Shown here: piece by piece, positions 25,311 through 34,479 of the stretch
Layout: every line of letters begins with the position of its first letter
Numbering within the stretch: position 1 is the stretch's first letter
From: Thermincola ferriacetica
GTDB lineage: Bacteria > Bacillota > Thermincolia > Thermincolales > Thermincolaceae
Reading direction: 5' to 3'
DNA length: 64,000 nt
Assembly (NCBI RefSeq): GCF_001263415.1
Contig: NZ_LGTE01000002.1
Span: 1-64,000 of the forward strand
Notes under the pieces: model-generated
Seen by the model: only the letters and a program-made list of their open reading frames with translations
The model's database searches: none
What the model was told of the DNA's origin: nothing
Translations under genes and position numbers: made by a program

Positions 25311-27014
25311 GTGTATAATGGCGAAAAATTGCTTCTTGGCGATTTGCTTGTGAAATCAGGGTTAATCACCCGGCAGCAACTGCTTTTGGCCCTGGAAAAA
25401 CAGAAACTGAGCGGGGAAAGGTTAGGCAAGATACTGATAGAAAGAAACTATATTTCCGAGACTGATTTGCTGGATGTGCTTCAGGAACAGTTGGGTATTC
25501 CTAAAGTTGACCTTTTCCATACGGCCCTGGACCCAGAAACTGTGAGGTCTGTTCCCGAACAACTGGCCAGGCGCTATCAGGCGGTGGCTGTGAAAAAAGA
25601 GGGCCGCAGACTGACGGTAGCCATGGCTGACCCTATAAATATCTTTGCTATTGACGACCTGAAATTGGCTACGGGATGTGAAATCGTTCCATGCCTGGCC
25701 CTGGAAGATGACATTATGAAGGTCATCAACCAGTACTATGGGCTGGAAAACATTGATGAAGCTTTTGAGAACGTGGAGGTTGGCGCTACCCAGGAGTACC
25801 GGGAAATTTATGATATAGATGAAGTCGATGAAGGCCTTGTTGACGACGCCCCCATTGTCCGGGTAGTCAACTCCATAATCAGCCAGGCCATCAAGGCCAG
25901 GGCCAGCGACATACATATTGAGCCGCAGGAAAAAGGGCTTAGGGTACGCTACAGAATAGACGGCGTGCTCCAGGAGGTCATGTCTCCTCCGAAACACGTC
26001 CAGGCCTCCATTATTTCCAGGTTGAAAATTATGGCGCAACTGGACATAGCCGAACGGCGCATTCCCCAGGACGGCAGAATTGAAATAGCTGTAAACAACC
26101 GTCCCATTGACCTGCGGATTTCCACGCTGCCTACTATCTTTGGGGAGAAGGCGGTTATCCGTATCCTGGACAAGGGGAATTTCCTGGTTGGCATTGACCA
26201 ATTAGGTTTTTTGCCCGATACCAAGGACCGGTTCCGGAAGCTGATCAGGCAGAGTTATGGGATGATCCTGGTTACCGGACCCACGGGCTGCGGAAAAACC
26301 ACTACCTTATACTCGGCCCTCAGCGAGCTCAATTCGGTGGATAAAAACATCATTACCGTGGAAGACCCGGTGGAATACCGATTGCCGGGCATAAACCAGG
26401 TGCAGATAAACCCTAAAGCGGGGCTTACTTTTGCCAACGGTTTGCGGTCAATTTTACGGCAGGACCCCAACATCATCATGGTTGGGGAAATCCGTGACCT
26501 GGAAACGGCCGATATTGCCATCAGGGCTGCCCTGACGGGGCACCTGGTGCTGAGCACCATGCATACCAATGACGCTGCCGGAGCCTTGACCCGGTTGATA
26601 GACATGGGTGTCGAACCCTTTCTGGTGGCTTCGGCGGTCATCGGTGTGGTGGCCCAGCGGTTGGTAAGAACAGTATGCCCCAATTGCCGTGAGTCTTACC
26701 AGGTCCCTGCCGCCGCGCCGGAACGCCTGGCGCTGCAAATCCCCGATGAAGAGGCGCTGGTCCTGTACCGGGGCAGGGGTTGCGGGCAATGCAATAATAC
26801 GGGCTACCACGGGCGGCTGGCCATACATGAAATTATGGAGGTTACGCCCAAAATCAGGGAGTTGGTCAATAAAAAGGCTTCCACCGATATTATTAAAGAA
26901 GCGGCTGTTGGGCAGGGCATGCGCACCCTGATGGAGGACGGCCGTGCCAAGGTATTGAGCGGCGGGACCACATGGCAGGAGGTACTGCGGGCAGCCTTTG
27001 TGGACGAAAAATAG
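25311..27014 (+). CDS. pilB: Type IV pilus assembly ATPase PilB
   Basis: Hexameric ATPase driving pilus extension. 567 residues: N-terminal MshEN/GspE-N domain (LLGDLLVKSGLITRQQLLLALE), then the secretion ATPase domain with Walker A GPTGCGKT (323-330), Asp box VEDPVEYR, Walker B DPNIIMVGEIRD and His box TGHLVLSTMHTN. The zinc cysteines CPNC...CGQC are near the C-terminus. GTG start with AGGAGGGTGA. First gene of the pilus cluster. Confidence 0.97.
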   Translation: MYNGEKLLLGDLLVKSGLITRQQLLLALEKQKLSGERLGKILIERNYISETDLLDVLQEQLGIPKVDLFHTALDPETVRSVPEQLARRYQAVAVKKEGRRLTVAMADPINIFAIDDLKLATGCEIVPCLALEDDIMKVINQYYGLENIDEAFENVEVGATQEYREIYDIDEVDEGLVDDAPIVRVVNSIISQAIKARASDIHIEPQEKGLRVRYRIDGVLQEVMSPPKHVQASIISRLKIMAQLDIAERRIPQDGRIEIAVNNRPIDLRISTLPTIFGEKAVIRILDKGNFLVGIDQLGFLPDTKDRFRKLIRQSYGMILVTGPTGCGKTTTLYSALSELNSVDKNIITVEDPVEYRLPGINQVQINPKAGLTFANGLRSILRQDPNIIMVGEIRDLETADIAIRAALTGHLVLSTMHTNDAAGALTRLIDMGVEPFLVASAVIGVVAQRLVRTVCPNCRESYQVPAAAPERLALQIPDEEALVLYRGRGCGQCNNTGYHGRLAIHEIMEVTPKIRELVNKKASTDIIKEAAVGQGMRTLMEDGRAKVLSGGTTWQEVLRAAFVDEK

Positions 27015-27068
27015 CACAGGGCGAAATAAGCCGTTGAAATGCCAAAATTTTCAGACGAGGTGTTAGCA

Positions 27069-28127
27069 TTGCATATTGAAGATTTGTTAAAAATGGCTGT
27101 GGAGCGGGGTGCTTCGGACTTGCACCTGACGGTGAACGCAGCGCCGGTAGTGCGGGTGCACGGTGAACTGCGCTACCTGCCGGTGCCGGTTTTGACATAT
27201 CAGGACTTGAAGCGGATGGCCGGTGAAATTTTAAACGAGGAGCAAAAATTACACTTTGAGGAAAAAGGTGAACTGGACTTTTCGTACAGCATTTACGGTT
27301 ATGCCCGCTTCAGGGTGAATGTGTTTAAACAGCGGGGGACGCCGGCCATTGCGGCCCGGATAATCCCGCCGGTCATTCTGAATACCGACGAGCTGGGCCT
27401 GCCCGAAGTGGTCAAAACCCTTGTCCGCAAGCCCAATGGCTTGATTCTTGTGACAGGGCCCACCGGAAGCGGTAAATCCACCACTCTGGCAGCCATGATC
27501 GACCAGTTAAACAAAGAAAGAACGGGGCATATCATTACCCTGGAAGATCCTATCGAATTCCTGCATACGCACCAGAACTGCATCATCAACCAGCGTGAAA
27601 TAGGACTGGACTCCAAGACCTTTGCCGCCGGGTTGAGGGCGGCCCTCCGGCAGGACCCTGACGTGATCCTGGTTGGCGAGATGCGTGACCTGGAGACCAT
27701 TGCCACGGCCATAACGGCGGCGGAAACCGGGCACCTGGTGCTGGCCACCCTGCATACGGCCGGCGCTGTACAGACCATTGACCGGATCATTGACGTTTTT
27801 CCGCCGCACCAGCAGGAACAGATCAGAGTACAGTTGGCCCTGATCCTGCAGGGAGTGATTTCCCAGACCCTGATTCCACGGGCTGACCATGCGGGGCGGG
27901 TGCCTGCTGTGGAAGTCCTGGTGGCCACGCCGGCAGTGCGCAACATGATCCGGGAAGGCAAGACCCACCAGTTGATGACGGCTATGCAGGCCGGGGCCAA
28001 GTACGGTATGCAGACTATGGACCAGTCCCTGAAGTCTCTCTATAAAAAAGGCTTGATTACTTACGAAGAAGCCCATTCCAGGGCCTTAGACCAGGACAGT
28101 TTCCTGACTTTCATTAATGCTGTTTAG
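27069..28127 (+). CDS. pilT: Type IV pilus retraction ATPase PilT
   Basis: Powers pilus retraction and twitching. 352 residues with the family start IEDLLKMAVERGASDLHL, Walker A GPTGSGKST, EDPIEF, Walker B DPDVILVGEMRD, TLHTAGAVQTIDRI, and the C-terminal AIRNLIRE-like motif seen here as AVRNMIREGKTHQL. TTG 27069 is preferred: GAGGTG is correctly spaced and it gives the standard N-terminus; ATG 27039 would add ten residues. Confidence 0.96.
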   Translation: MHIEDLLKMAVERGASDLHLTVNAAPVVRVHGELRYLPVPVLTYQDLKRMAGEILNEEQKLHFEEKGELDFSYSIYGYARFRVNVFKQRGTPAIAARIIPPVILNTDELGLPEVVKTLVRKPNGLILVTGPTGSGKSTTLAAMIDQLNKERTGHIITLEDPIEFLHTHQNCIINQREIGLDSKTFAAGLRAALRQDPDVILVGEMRDLETIATAITAAETGHLVLATLHTAGAVQTIDRIIDVFPPHQQEQIRVQLALILQGVISQTLIPRADHAGRVPAVEVLVATPAVRNMIREGKTHQLMTAMQAGAKYGMQTMDQSLKSLYKKGLITYEEAHSRALDQDSFLTFINAV

Positions 28128-28176
28128 TTCTTGTTCTTAAATTTAACCGATTTTTAAAAGAATTTAAACCGGGGCG

Positions 28177-29403
28177 GTGAACAGGCACGTGGGTAATATT
28201 TTTACATATCGGGTTATGGACAGGGGTGGACAGGTTCTCAGGGGAACCATCGAAGCAGACAATATCAATGCTGCGGCCGCACGCCTGAAGGAAAGGGGTT
28301 ACCTGATCAAGGAACTGAAGGCCAGGAGCGAGGTCAGCGCCCTATTAACTAAAAAAATCCATCTGACCAGGGTGACGATGAAGGACCTGGCCCTTTTCTG
28401 CCGGCAGTTCTCTACCATGCTGAATGCCGGTATCCCGGTCATGAACGGCCTGGGCATCCTGACCAGGCAGATTGCCAATCCCCTGCTCAGGGAGGCCCTT
28501 GAAGAGGTGGTGCATGACCTGGAACGCGGACGGACTTTATCCGACGCCATGGCTATGCACCCCAAAGTATTTCCTGCCCTGATGGTGAACATGGTCGAGG
28601 CGGGTGAACTGGGCGGCATCCTGGACCAGGTTTTTGAGCGGTTGGCTGCCTACTACCAGCGGGAATACGAACTGCGGTCCAAGGTGGTCTCCGCTCTTAT
28701 TTATCCGGCGGTGGTCTGCCTGGTGGCCATGCTGGTGGTGAGTATACTGATTGTCTTTGTGCTGCCCAAGTTTGCGGGCCTTTTTGCCGATTACGGTGCG
28801 ATTCTGCCGCTGCCCACCAGATTGCTCTTGGCGTTAAGCAGTTCTGTTCAGAACTACCTGCTGCTGTGGCTGGCGGCCATAGCCGGGCTGATTCTCTTAC
28901 TTATCCGTTTTCTCCGGACGGACATGGGCAGGCAGATGTGGGACAGGTTTATCATTTCGGTGCCGCTGTTCGGCCCCCTTACCCGTAAGGTGCTGACGTC
29001 GCGGTTCGCGCGTACTCTCGGTTCCCTGCTGGCCAGCGGCGTGCCGGTTCTGCAGGCCATGGATATGGTGAAGAGACTGATGGACAACCATTACCTGAAG
29101 CAGGGGATAGCCGGGGCCCAGGTGGCCCTGCGGGAAGGCAAGAGTATGTGGGAACCTCTGCAGCATGCCCGGGTTTTCGACCCCATGGTACCCCAGATGA
29201 TCGCTGTCGGCGAGGAAACGGGTGCCGTGGACCGGATGCTGGAGAAGATAGCCAACGTCTACGACGGCGAAGTGGAGCAGACGGTCAACCGCCTGACGTC
29301 ACTGATCGAACCGGTGATAATTGTTGTGCTCGCCCTGGTGGTGGGCTTTATTGTGGCGTCCGTAATGTTACCCATGTTTGACCTGATAGGTAACATTCAG
29401 TAA
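28177..29403 (+). CDS. pilC: Type IV pilus inner-membrane platform protein PilC
   Basis: 408-residue GspF/PilC family platform with two repeats (about 70-195 and 275-400), each followed by membrane helices. Motifs are FCRQFSTMLNAGIPV, ALEEVVHDLERG and FARTLGSLLASGVPVLQAMD. It anchors PilB/PilT and interacts with PilN/PilO. The GTG start at 28177 or 28189 is uncertain. It is followed by the pilin. Confidence 0.96.
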   Translation: MNRHVGNIFTYRVMDRGGQVLRGTIEADNINAAAARLKERGYLIKELKARSEVSALLTKKIHLTRVTMKDLALFCRQFSTMLNAGIPVMNGLGILTRQIANPLLREALEEVVHDLERGRTLSDAMAMHPKVFPALMVNMVEAGELGGILDQVFERLAAYYQREYELRSKVVSALIYPAVVCLVAMLVVSILIVFVLPKFAGLFADYGAILPLPTRLLLALSSSVQNYLLLWLAAIAGLILLLIRFLRTDMGRQMWDRFIISVPLFGPLTRKVLTSRFARTLGSLLASGVPVLQAMDMVKRLMDNHYLKQGIAGAQVALREGKSMWEPLQHARVFDPMVPQMIAVGEETGAVDRMLEKIANVYDGEVEQTVNRLTSLIEPVIIVVLALVVGFIVASVMLPMFDLIGNIQ

Positions 29404-29438
29404 TATTGGGTAGTTTTTTAGAAAGGAGGTGAATTCTG

Positions 29439-29780
29439 GTGGGGGGAATCAGAAAAGTGATAAAGAATGACCGCGGTTTTACGCTGATTGAATTGATGGT
29501 GGTTATAGTTATTATTGGTATTATTGCGGCCATAGCCGTGCCAAGGTTTGTCAATGCCATCAGTGATGCCAGAGCGGAAACCGATAAGGCTAACATTAAA
29601 ATGCTACAGTCTGCAGTCGAGCGTGTTTATGCAAAGACAGGTAGTTATCCCAATACATTAAATGACTTGGTAAATGGCGGATATATTAAGAGTATACCAA
29701 AAGATCCTCAGAATGATGAAGTCTATTCCTTATCAAACGGTATTGTTTCCTGTGACCATTTTTCTGGTCAGAATTATTAA
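29439..29780 (+). CDS. pilA: Major type IV pilin candidate
   Basis: 113 residues, short for a type IV pilin. The class III signal has cleavage G/FTLIELMVV with Glu5 present, followed by the hydrophobic alpha-1 helix. The C-terminal domain is compact (~60 residues) with a single Cys, so no disulfide loop. The GTG start is preceded by a near-perfect GAAAGGAGGTGA ribosome site, the strongest in the cluster, and is followed by a stable hairpin; both suit high expression. Conductive function cannot be judged from sequence alone. Confidence 0.9.
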   Translation: MGGIRKVIKNDRGFTLIELMVVIVIIGIIAAIAVPRFVNAISDARAETDKANIKMLQSAVERVYAKTGSYPNTLNDLVNGGYIKSIPKDPQNDEVYSLSNGIVSCDHFSGQNY

Positions 29781-29789
29781 AAGTATTCC

Positions 29790-29813
29790 GGGTGGCAATG
29801 TGATTTGCCACCC
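29790..29813 (+). terminator. Hairpin after pilin gene
   Basis: GGGTGGCAA pairs perfectly with TTGCCACCC around a 6-base loop. There is no strong T run, so it may be a partial terminator or an mRNA-stabilising hairpin that keeps pilin transcript levels high. Confidence 0.6.
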
Positions 29814-29845
29814 GCCCCTTAAAATTTTACCTGGCTGGTGTATCA

Positions 29846-30598
29846 ATGGCAATGTATGTATTTTTATTTGCTTTGCTTGGATTTATCATAGGCTCTTTTC
29901 TCAACGTCTGCATTTACAGGATTCCGCAGCGTATGTCTCTAATCAATCCGCCATCCCACTGTCCTGACTGCGGGTACCGGTTAAAACCCATGCATCTGAT
30001 CCCGGTCATCAGCTTTCTGAAACAGAAGGGCAGGTGCGCCTACTGCGAAACCAAAATATCCTGGCAGTACCCGCTGGTGGAACTGCTGACAGGCCTGTTA
30101 TACGGGCTTACGGTGTACCGTTTCGGTCTTACGGCAGAGGCCGTTGTTTATCTTGTGTTGATAAGTTTACTCATCGTTATCAGTTTTATCGACCTGAGGC
30201 TGAAAATTATCCCCAACGGGCTTATTATTATTGGCCTGGTTGTGGGTTTGGCTATAAATATAATACGCCCCTTGACCACTTTTTCAGGGGGGCTGGTTGG
30301 TTTTTTTTCCGCCGGTTGCCTTTTCCTGGCCATTGCTGTACTCAGTAAAGGGGGGATGGGCGGCGGCGATATAAAGTTGGCGGCCATGCTGGGGTTATGG
30401 CTGGGGTGGCAGCAGGCCTTTCTCGGTTTTTTTCTGGCCTTTGTCATTGGCGCCGTTGTGGGCATTGGCCTGATGGCTACAGGCAAAAAAACACGGAAGG
30501 ACGCCATTCCTTTTGGTCCCTTTATCTCCCTTGGCGCCCTGCTCAGTATTTTTTGGAGCCGGCAGATAATCGGGTGGTATATGGCGCATTTTCTGTAA
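29846..30598 (+). CDS. pilD: Prepilin peptidase PilD
   Basis: Membrane aspartyl protease that cleaves and N-methylates prepilins. 250 residues, about 7-8 membrane helices. The cytoplasmic loop has two CxxC pairs (CPDCGYRL and CAYCETK). Catalytic Asps are in FIDLRLKIIPNG and GGGDIKLAAMLG. It probably processes the pilin-like proteins in this cluster. Confidence 0.96.
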   Translation: MAMYVFLFALLGFIIGSFLNVCIYRIPQRMSLINPPSHCPDCGYRLKPMHLIPVISFLKQKGRCAYCETKISWQYPLVELLTGLLYGLTVYRFGLTAEAVVYLVLISLLIVISFIDLRLKIIPNGLIIIGLVVGLAINIIRPLTTFSGGLVGFFSAGCLFLAIAVLSKGGMGGGDIKLAAMLGLWLGWQQAFLGFFLAFVIGAVVGIGLMATGKKTRKDAIPFGPFISLGALLSIFWSRQIIGWYMAHFL

Positions 30599-30616
30599 CC
30601 TTAAGAGGGGATGAGC

Positions 30617-31057
30617 GTGAAAAGGTGGAATTCCGGTGGGTTTACCTTAATAGAGTTGATGGTGGTTATTGCAGTTATAGGTGTGATAACGATGCTGGCA
30701 GTGCCCAATTTACGTGGGGAATCGGACCGGTACCGGCTGGAGGTAAATGCGAAGAAGATTGCCTCCGTGCTCAGGTACGCTCAGACAAGGGCCGTCAGTG
30801 AGGGCAGGGTTTGGCGGGTGGATTTTGATACGGCTACTATGCCGGCGAAAATCCGGGCTTACCCCAAAAGTACAGGGGCAACTGCTCCTGAGGCGATGGT
30901 CGCCGGCCTGGAAGGTGTCGAGGTGACGACTGCGCCGGTCGTAGATTTTCAGGCGTCGGGTATTCCGGCTGCTCAGGCTGAAATAGTAATCAGGACCAAA
31001 GGTGCTGCATCGGTGAAAATCAGTGTAAACAGTATCGGCCGGGTCAGGATTGAATAA
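30617..31057 (+). CDS. Minor pilin, GspH/FimT-like
   Basis: About 146 residues. Prepilin signal G/FTLIELMVVIAVIG with Glu5, then a beta-rich domain with a GspH/FimT flavour (IASVLRYAQTRAVSEGR). GTG 30617 is preferred because GAGGGG is 6 bases upstream; ATG 30611 abuts the site. Minor pilins of this type prime pilus assembly or form the tip. Confidence 0.85.
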   Translation: MKRWNSGGFTLIELMVVIAVIGVITMLAVPNLRGESDRYRLEVNAKKIASVLRYAQTRAVSEGRVWRVDFDTATMPAKIRAYPKSTGATAPEAMVAGLEGVEVTTAPVVDFQASGIPAAQAEIVIRTKGAASVKISVNSIGRVRIE

Positions 31058-31079
31058 AAGGCGGGAAGAGGGAATTGCC

Positions 31080-31643
31080 ATGAAAAGAATTGCCGGTGAA
31101 AAAGGTTATACCCTGGTGGAAGTGATGACGGCGGTGGCGCTTATCGGCATTGCCGTTATTCCGCTGGTTTCCCTTATCAGCGGGCAGGTACAGGTGAACA
31201 AAGAGGCGGGAAAAAGGTTTATTGCCGTCCAGGCGGCGAAGGCGAAAATGGAAGAGATTTATGATGCCATAAAGGATAACCCGCAAAATCCAGATATTAA
31301 TATTGAGTTTAAGGATGACGAGCCTATTGCTGATGGGGTTTATCGCACCACCAGAAAGGTAATTGTAGACTCCTTCGATTTGACCAAATTCGGTAAAGGA
31401 CACCGACACAGTGACAAACATAAGCGAACGGATTTTCTCTATAAATACGAAGTGAAAGTAGAAACAGGCAATCCGGAAGAAACTGTGCTGCTGTTTACCT
31501 ATTATACTCCGCTGCCCGGTTATGGCCATGACTGGGAGCACGATGATGACGATGATGGCCCCGGAAACAACGGGAACGGAAATGGGTATGGGTACGGTAA
31601 TGGAAATGGAAATGGGAACGGGAATGGAAATGGTAACAACTAA
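31080..31643 (+). CDS. Pilin-like protein with Asp and Gly-Asn repeat tail
   Basis: 187 residues. Prepilin signal G/YTLVEVMTAVALIG with Glu5 and a GspI/PilV-like body. The C-terminal ~38 residues are unusual: HDWEHDDDDDG, then about 25 residues of Gly/Asn/Tyr repeats (GNGNG type) encoded by imperfect GGNAAY hexamers. The Asp cluster could bind divalent metal. The repeat DNA also holds the start codon of the next gene. ATG 31080 follows GAAGAGGGA. Confidence 0.85.
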   Translation: MKRIAGEKGYTLVEVMTAVALIGIAVIPLVSLISGQVQVNKEAGKRFIAVQAAKAKMEEIYDAIKDNPQNPDINIEFKDDEPIADGVYRTTRKVIVDSFDLTKFGKGHRHSDKHKRTDFLYKYEVKVETGNPEETVLLFTYYTPLPGYGHDWEHDDDDDGPGNNGNGNGYGYGNGNGNGNGNGNGNN

Positions 31644-32160
31644 CAGAAAGGAAACGGTAATCGATGCCGGACCAAAATCAAAGAATTATAAAGTGTCTGG
31701 CTTCACCCTTATAGAATTGACAGTGGCCTGTGCTATTATTTTCCTGGTGACGGCTGCCGTTTATGGACTGTTATATTCCGGGGTGGCTTCCTATAACTTC
31801 TCCGGGGACCAGGCAGAAATACAACAGAATGCCAGGGCTGCCATTTACAGGATGGCTGTGGACATTAAAAATGCGCAGAAGATACTTACCACTTCGGGAA
31901 AATCCACACCGTCAAGGTTGTGTCTGAAAATCGATGACTCCCGGGAAGTCTGGTTTCTGTTGGACGACAACCGGTTGATGCGCCAATGGCGAACAGAAAC
32001 GGGGAGCCTGATAAAAGAAGAAATTGTTGCGGACTGTGTTAAAGACTTGCAGTTTGCCAATATCCAAAATGATTTTGTGACAATTACGGTCAGTACCGGC
32101 AAAGGAACTGCCGGCTATACGGTAACTACCGCCGTTTCTGTAGCCGGGTGGGAAGATTAG
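31630..32160 (+). CDS. Pilin-like protein, GspJ/PilW-like
   Basis: About 176 residues. Prepilin signal G/FTLIELTVACAIIF with Glu5 after a ~24-residue leader, long but tolerable. The body (AEIQQNARAAIYRMAVDIKNAQ) is typical of GspJ/PilW. The start is taken as ATG 31630 inside the preceding gene's repeat; ATG 31624 is equal. A longer in-frame Met-rich stretch back to 31522 is a by-product of the repeat and is rejected. It overlaps the previous gene by 14 bases. Confidence 0.82.
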   Translation: MVTTNRKETVIDAGPKSKNYKVSGFTLIELTVACAIIFLVTAAVYGLLYSGVASYNFSGDQAEIQQNARAAIYRMAVDIKNAQKILTTSGKSTPSRLCLKIDDSREVWFLLDDNRLMRQWRTETGSLIKEEIVADCVKDLQFANIQNDFVTITVSTGKGTAGYTVTTAVSVAGWED

Positions 32161-32170
32161 GGGTGGTACA

Positions 32171-32716
32171 GTGTTCATAAAAAAATTAAAAACTGATGAG
32201 CGCGGAGCGGCTTTGATATTGGCTGTATTTGTAATAGTTATTCTCTGTATTCTTGCCCTGGGTATTGCTGATATGTCACTTTTTGAGATAAGAGCCAACA
32301 AAGCAGAAAACAGGCAGTTTGTTGATGAGGAAAAGGCCAGAGCTGTTTACTACCTGGTGCTCTGGGACATCAAAACGGGGGAAATTAGTCCGGAAGATTT
32401 TGAAACAAAAGACGTTGATGAAAGATACTACGACCTGGGGCAGGACCTTGGCCGGGTGAAAGTAAGTATAGATTATGTGGACAGAGATGAAGACCATCAC
32501 AGGCACCATAATAACAGTCACGACAATGGTCATCACTTTGGGCATTACAATCATGACCATGACCATGATGACGGTAAAGGAAACCCCCATGATTATTACT
32601 ATCTGGAAATATATCCTGACCCTGTCGATACTTCAGTGGTATGGGCTGCCGAAGTACGCACCAAGAAAAATTGGGATAAACTGGAAATATTTGACGATTT
32701 ACACCGGAATATTTGA
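32171..32716 (+). CDS. PilX/GspK-like protein with His-Asp rich segment
   Basis: 181 residues. The N-terminus RGAALILAVFVIVILCILALGI is typical of PilX/GspK-like minor pilins without a standard FTLIE. Residues ~104-138 are extraordinarily rich in His and Asp (HHRHHNNSHDNGHHFGHYNHDHDHDDG), suggesting metal binding (Zn, Ni, Cu, Fe) on or near the pilus. GTG start with AGGGGTGG. It lies between the pilin-like genes and pilM. Confidence 0.85.
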   Translation: MFIKKLKTDERGAALILAVFVIVILCILALGIADMSLFEIRANKAENRQFVDEEKARAVYYLVLWDIKTGEISPEDFETKDVDERYYDLGQDLGRVKVSIDYVDRDEDHHRHHNNSHDNGHHFGHYNHDHDHDDGKGNPHDYYYLEIYPDPVDTSVVWAAEVRTKKNWDKLEIFDDLHRNI

Positions 32717-32743
32717 CCAAATATACAGAAAGGAGGCCACCGT

Positions 32744-33925
32744 ATGTTTTTCACCCCCAAACACGTCGGCGTGGACATCGGCTCCAGCGCCGTGCGCATT
32801 GTAGAAGCCAGGAAACGCGGCGCCATTGCCGAATTGCAGGATTATATCATTGCTCCCCTGCCGGTGGGAGCCGTGGCCAACGGTAATGTGCTAAATGTGG
32901 ATGCCGTTGCCCTGGCCATTCAGGAAGCAATGCGCAAGAGCAAAATATCCGGCCGGAATGTTGTACTTTCCGTGGACAGCCAGAACGTGGTTATCCGCCA
33001 CGTGAAGTTTCCAAAAATGAAGGAGGAGGAACTGGCGGAAGCCCTGAAGTGGGAACTGGACCAGTACATACCCATGCCGGTTGCTGACGCCGTTGCTGAT
33101 TTTGAAATAGTCGGCGAGGAAGAAGAAGACGGCGTAATCCAAATGGACGTAATGCTGGTGGTGGCAGCAAAAAAGGTTCTCCAGGGTTACGTGGAGGCCG
33201 TCCAAAAGGCGGGATTCAAACCTTTGGCGGTAGATATTGAACCCCTGTCCCTGGTGCGGGTGCTGAATCTGAAGGGCGTTAATACGGGCGGGGACGATCT
33301 GGCCAAGCATTTGAGCCACGGAGCGGTGACGTTGCTGGATATGGGGGCCGGTTCCACCAAACTGACCTTTTTCCGGCAGGGAAAAATAATGTTGAACCGG
33401 ATTATTAATGTCGGCGGGTATGACCTGACCAAGGCCGTGGCCGCCCGTTTGCGCGTTAACCTGGAGCAGGCGGAACGGGTGAAAAGAGAATATGGCTTAA
33501 GGGGTCTGGATAAGTCAATGAACAGTTACAGTGAGGCTGCGGCTGCCCTGGAGAAAGATATAGGAGAACAGGAAAGACAGGATGGGCAGGAAGGACTACC
33601 GCTCTCCGCTTATGAGCAGGAAGTAGCTGAAGAGTTAAAGCCCAAAGTTGATGAAATTATCGCTGAACTGAAGCGCTCCATAGCTTTCTACAAGCTCCAG
33701 TACCGCCACGAGTTTATCAACCGCATAATTCTGGTGGGCGGCGCATCTCTTTTGAAAGGCTTACCTCAGTATCTGGAGGCGCAGACAGGGATAAAGACGG
33801 TTTTTTTTAACCCCGTTGACGTGGTCCATTATAAAACCAGGAGCCGTCGGGACAATATTGACCGCATTGCTCCGACCCTGACGAACGCAATAGGGTTGGC
33901 CATAAGAGAGGTGAAGGGCCGATGA
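32744..33925 (+). CDS. pilM: Type IV pilus assembly protein PilM
   Basis: Actin-like cytoplasmic ATPase-fold protein (393 residues) with VGVDIGSSAVRIVEA, EALKWELDQYIPMP and LLDMGAGSTKLTFF. It binds the N-terminus of PilN and links the alignment complex to the motor. The ribosome site is GAAAGGAGG. It overlaps pilN by four bases. Confidence 0.95.
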   Translation: MFFTPKHVGVDIGSSAVRIVEARKRGAIAELQDYIIAPLPVGAVANGNVLNVDAVALAIQEAMRKSKISGRNVVLSVDSQNVVIRHVKFPKMKEEELAEALKWELDQYIPMPVADAVADFEIVGEEEEDGVIQMDVMLVVAAKKVLQGYVEAVQKAGFKPLAVDIEPLSLVRVLNLKGVNTGGDDLAKHLSHGAVTLLDMGAGSTKLTFFRQGKIMLNRIINVGGYDLTKAVAARLRVNLEQAERVKREYGLRGLDKSMNSYSEAAAALEKDIGEQERQDGQEGLPLSAYEQEVAEELKPKVDEIIAELKRSIAFYKLQYRHEFINRIILVGGASLLKGLPQYLEAQTGIKTVFFNPVDVVHYKTRSRRDNIDRIAPTLTNAIGLAIREVKGR

Positions 33926-34479
33926 AAGGTTCCATTAACCTGTTGCCTTTGGAATACCGGAAAAAGCCTATAGCCAACCGCGAACAGGTTATCCTCATAG
34001 TTCTGATTTTGGCGGTCCTGTTTTATATGGTTTATTACGGCGTTGGCGTGGCCGGTGTAGAAATGACGCAATACAGGCAGGAACTGAGTATGGCTGTTGC
34101 CGAGCTGGAGAAGATGCAGGACGGGCTCCGGAAATACGAGCAGAAACTGGCCCAAAACCAGGTTCTTTCTACCAACAAGAGGCTGGCCGAGTCGTTACAG
34201 AAGGAAATTAAACCGGCTACTCCTGTTATCATGGAAATTAATAAGATTATTCCCGCCGGGGTTGTGCTGAATGCCATGGAAACCGGTGATAACGGCACCC
34301 TAAGTTTGAAGGGTACGGCGCCCGGCCTGGCTCAAGTTTCCGATTTTATCGATCGCCTGAACCAGAGTGCCCATTATAAAAATGCGCGTGCGATAAATAT
34401 TCAGGAAGCTGATACGGGTAAAGCTTTATGGAACTTTGAAATCACCTGCGCCTGGCAAAAAGGTGGTGACGGGCAATGA
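33922..34479 (+). CDS. pilN: Type IV pilus assembly protein PilN
   Basis: 185 residues. It has the N-terminal PilM-binding peptide INLLPLEYRKKP, one membrane helix (~25-48), a coiled coil and a C-terminal ferredoxin-like domain. It overlaps pilM and pilO by four bases each (ATGA-type coupling). Confidence 0.93.
   Translation: MKGSINLLPLEYRKKPIANREQVILIVLILAVLFYMVYYGVGVAGVEMTQYRQELSMAVAELEKMQDGLRKYEQKLAQNQVLSTNKRLAESLQKEIKPATPVIMEINKIIPAGVVLNAMETGDNGTLSLKGTAPGLAQVSDFIDRLNQSAHYKNARAINIQEADTGKALWNFEITCAWQKGGDGQ

Noticed and set aside
31522-31629. Met-rich N-terminal extension of the PilW-like protein
   Set aside because: It is the Asp/Gly-Asn repeat of the previous gene read in another frame, without a ribosome site. 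The prepilin leader would become implausibly long.
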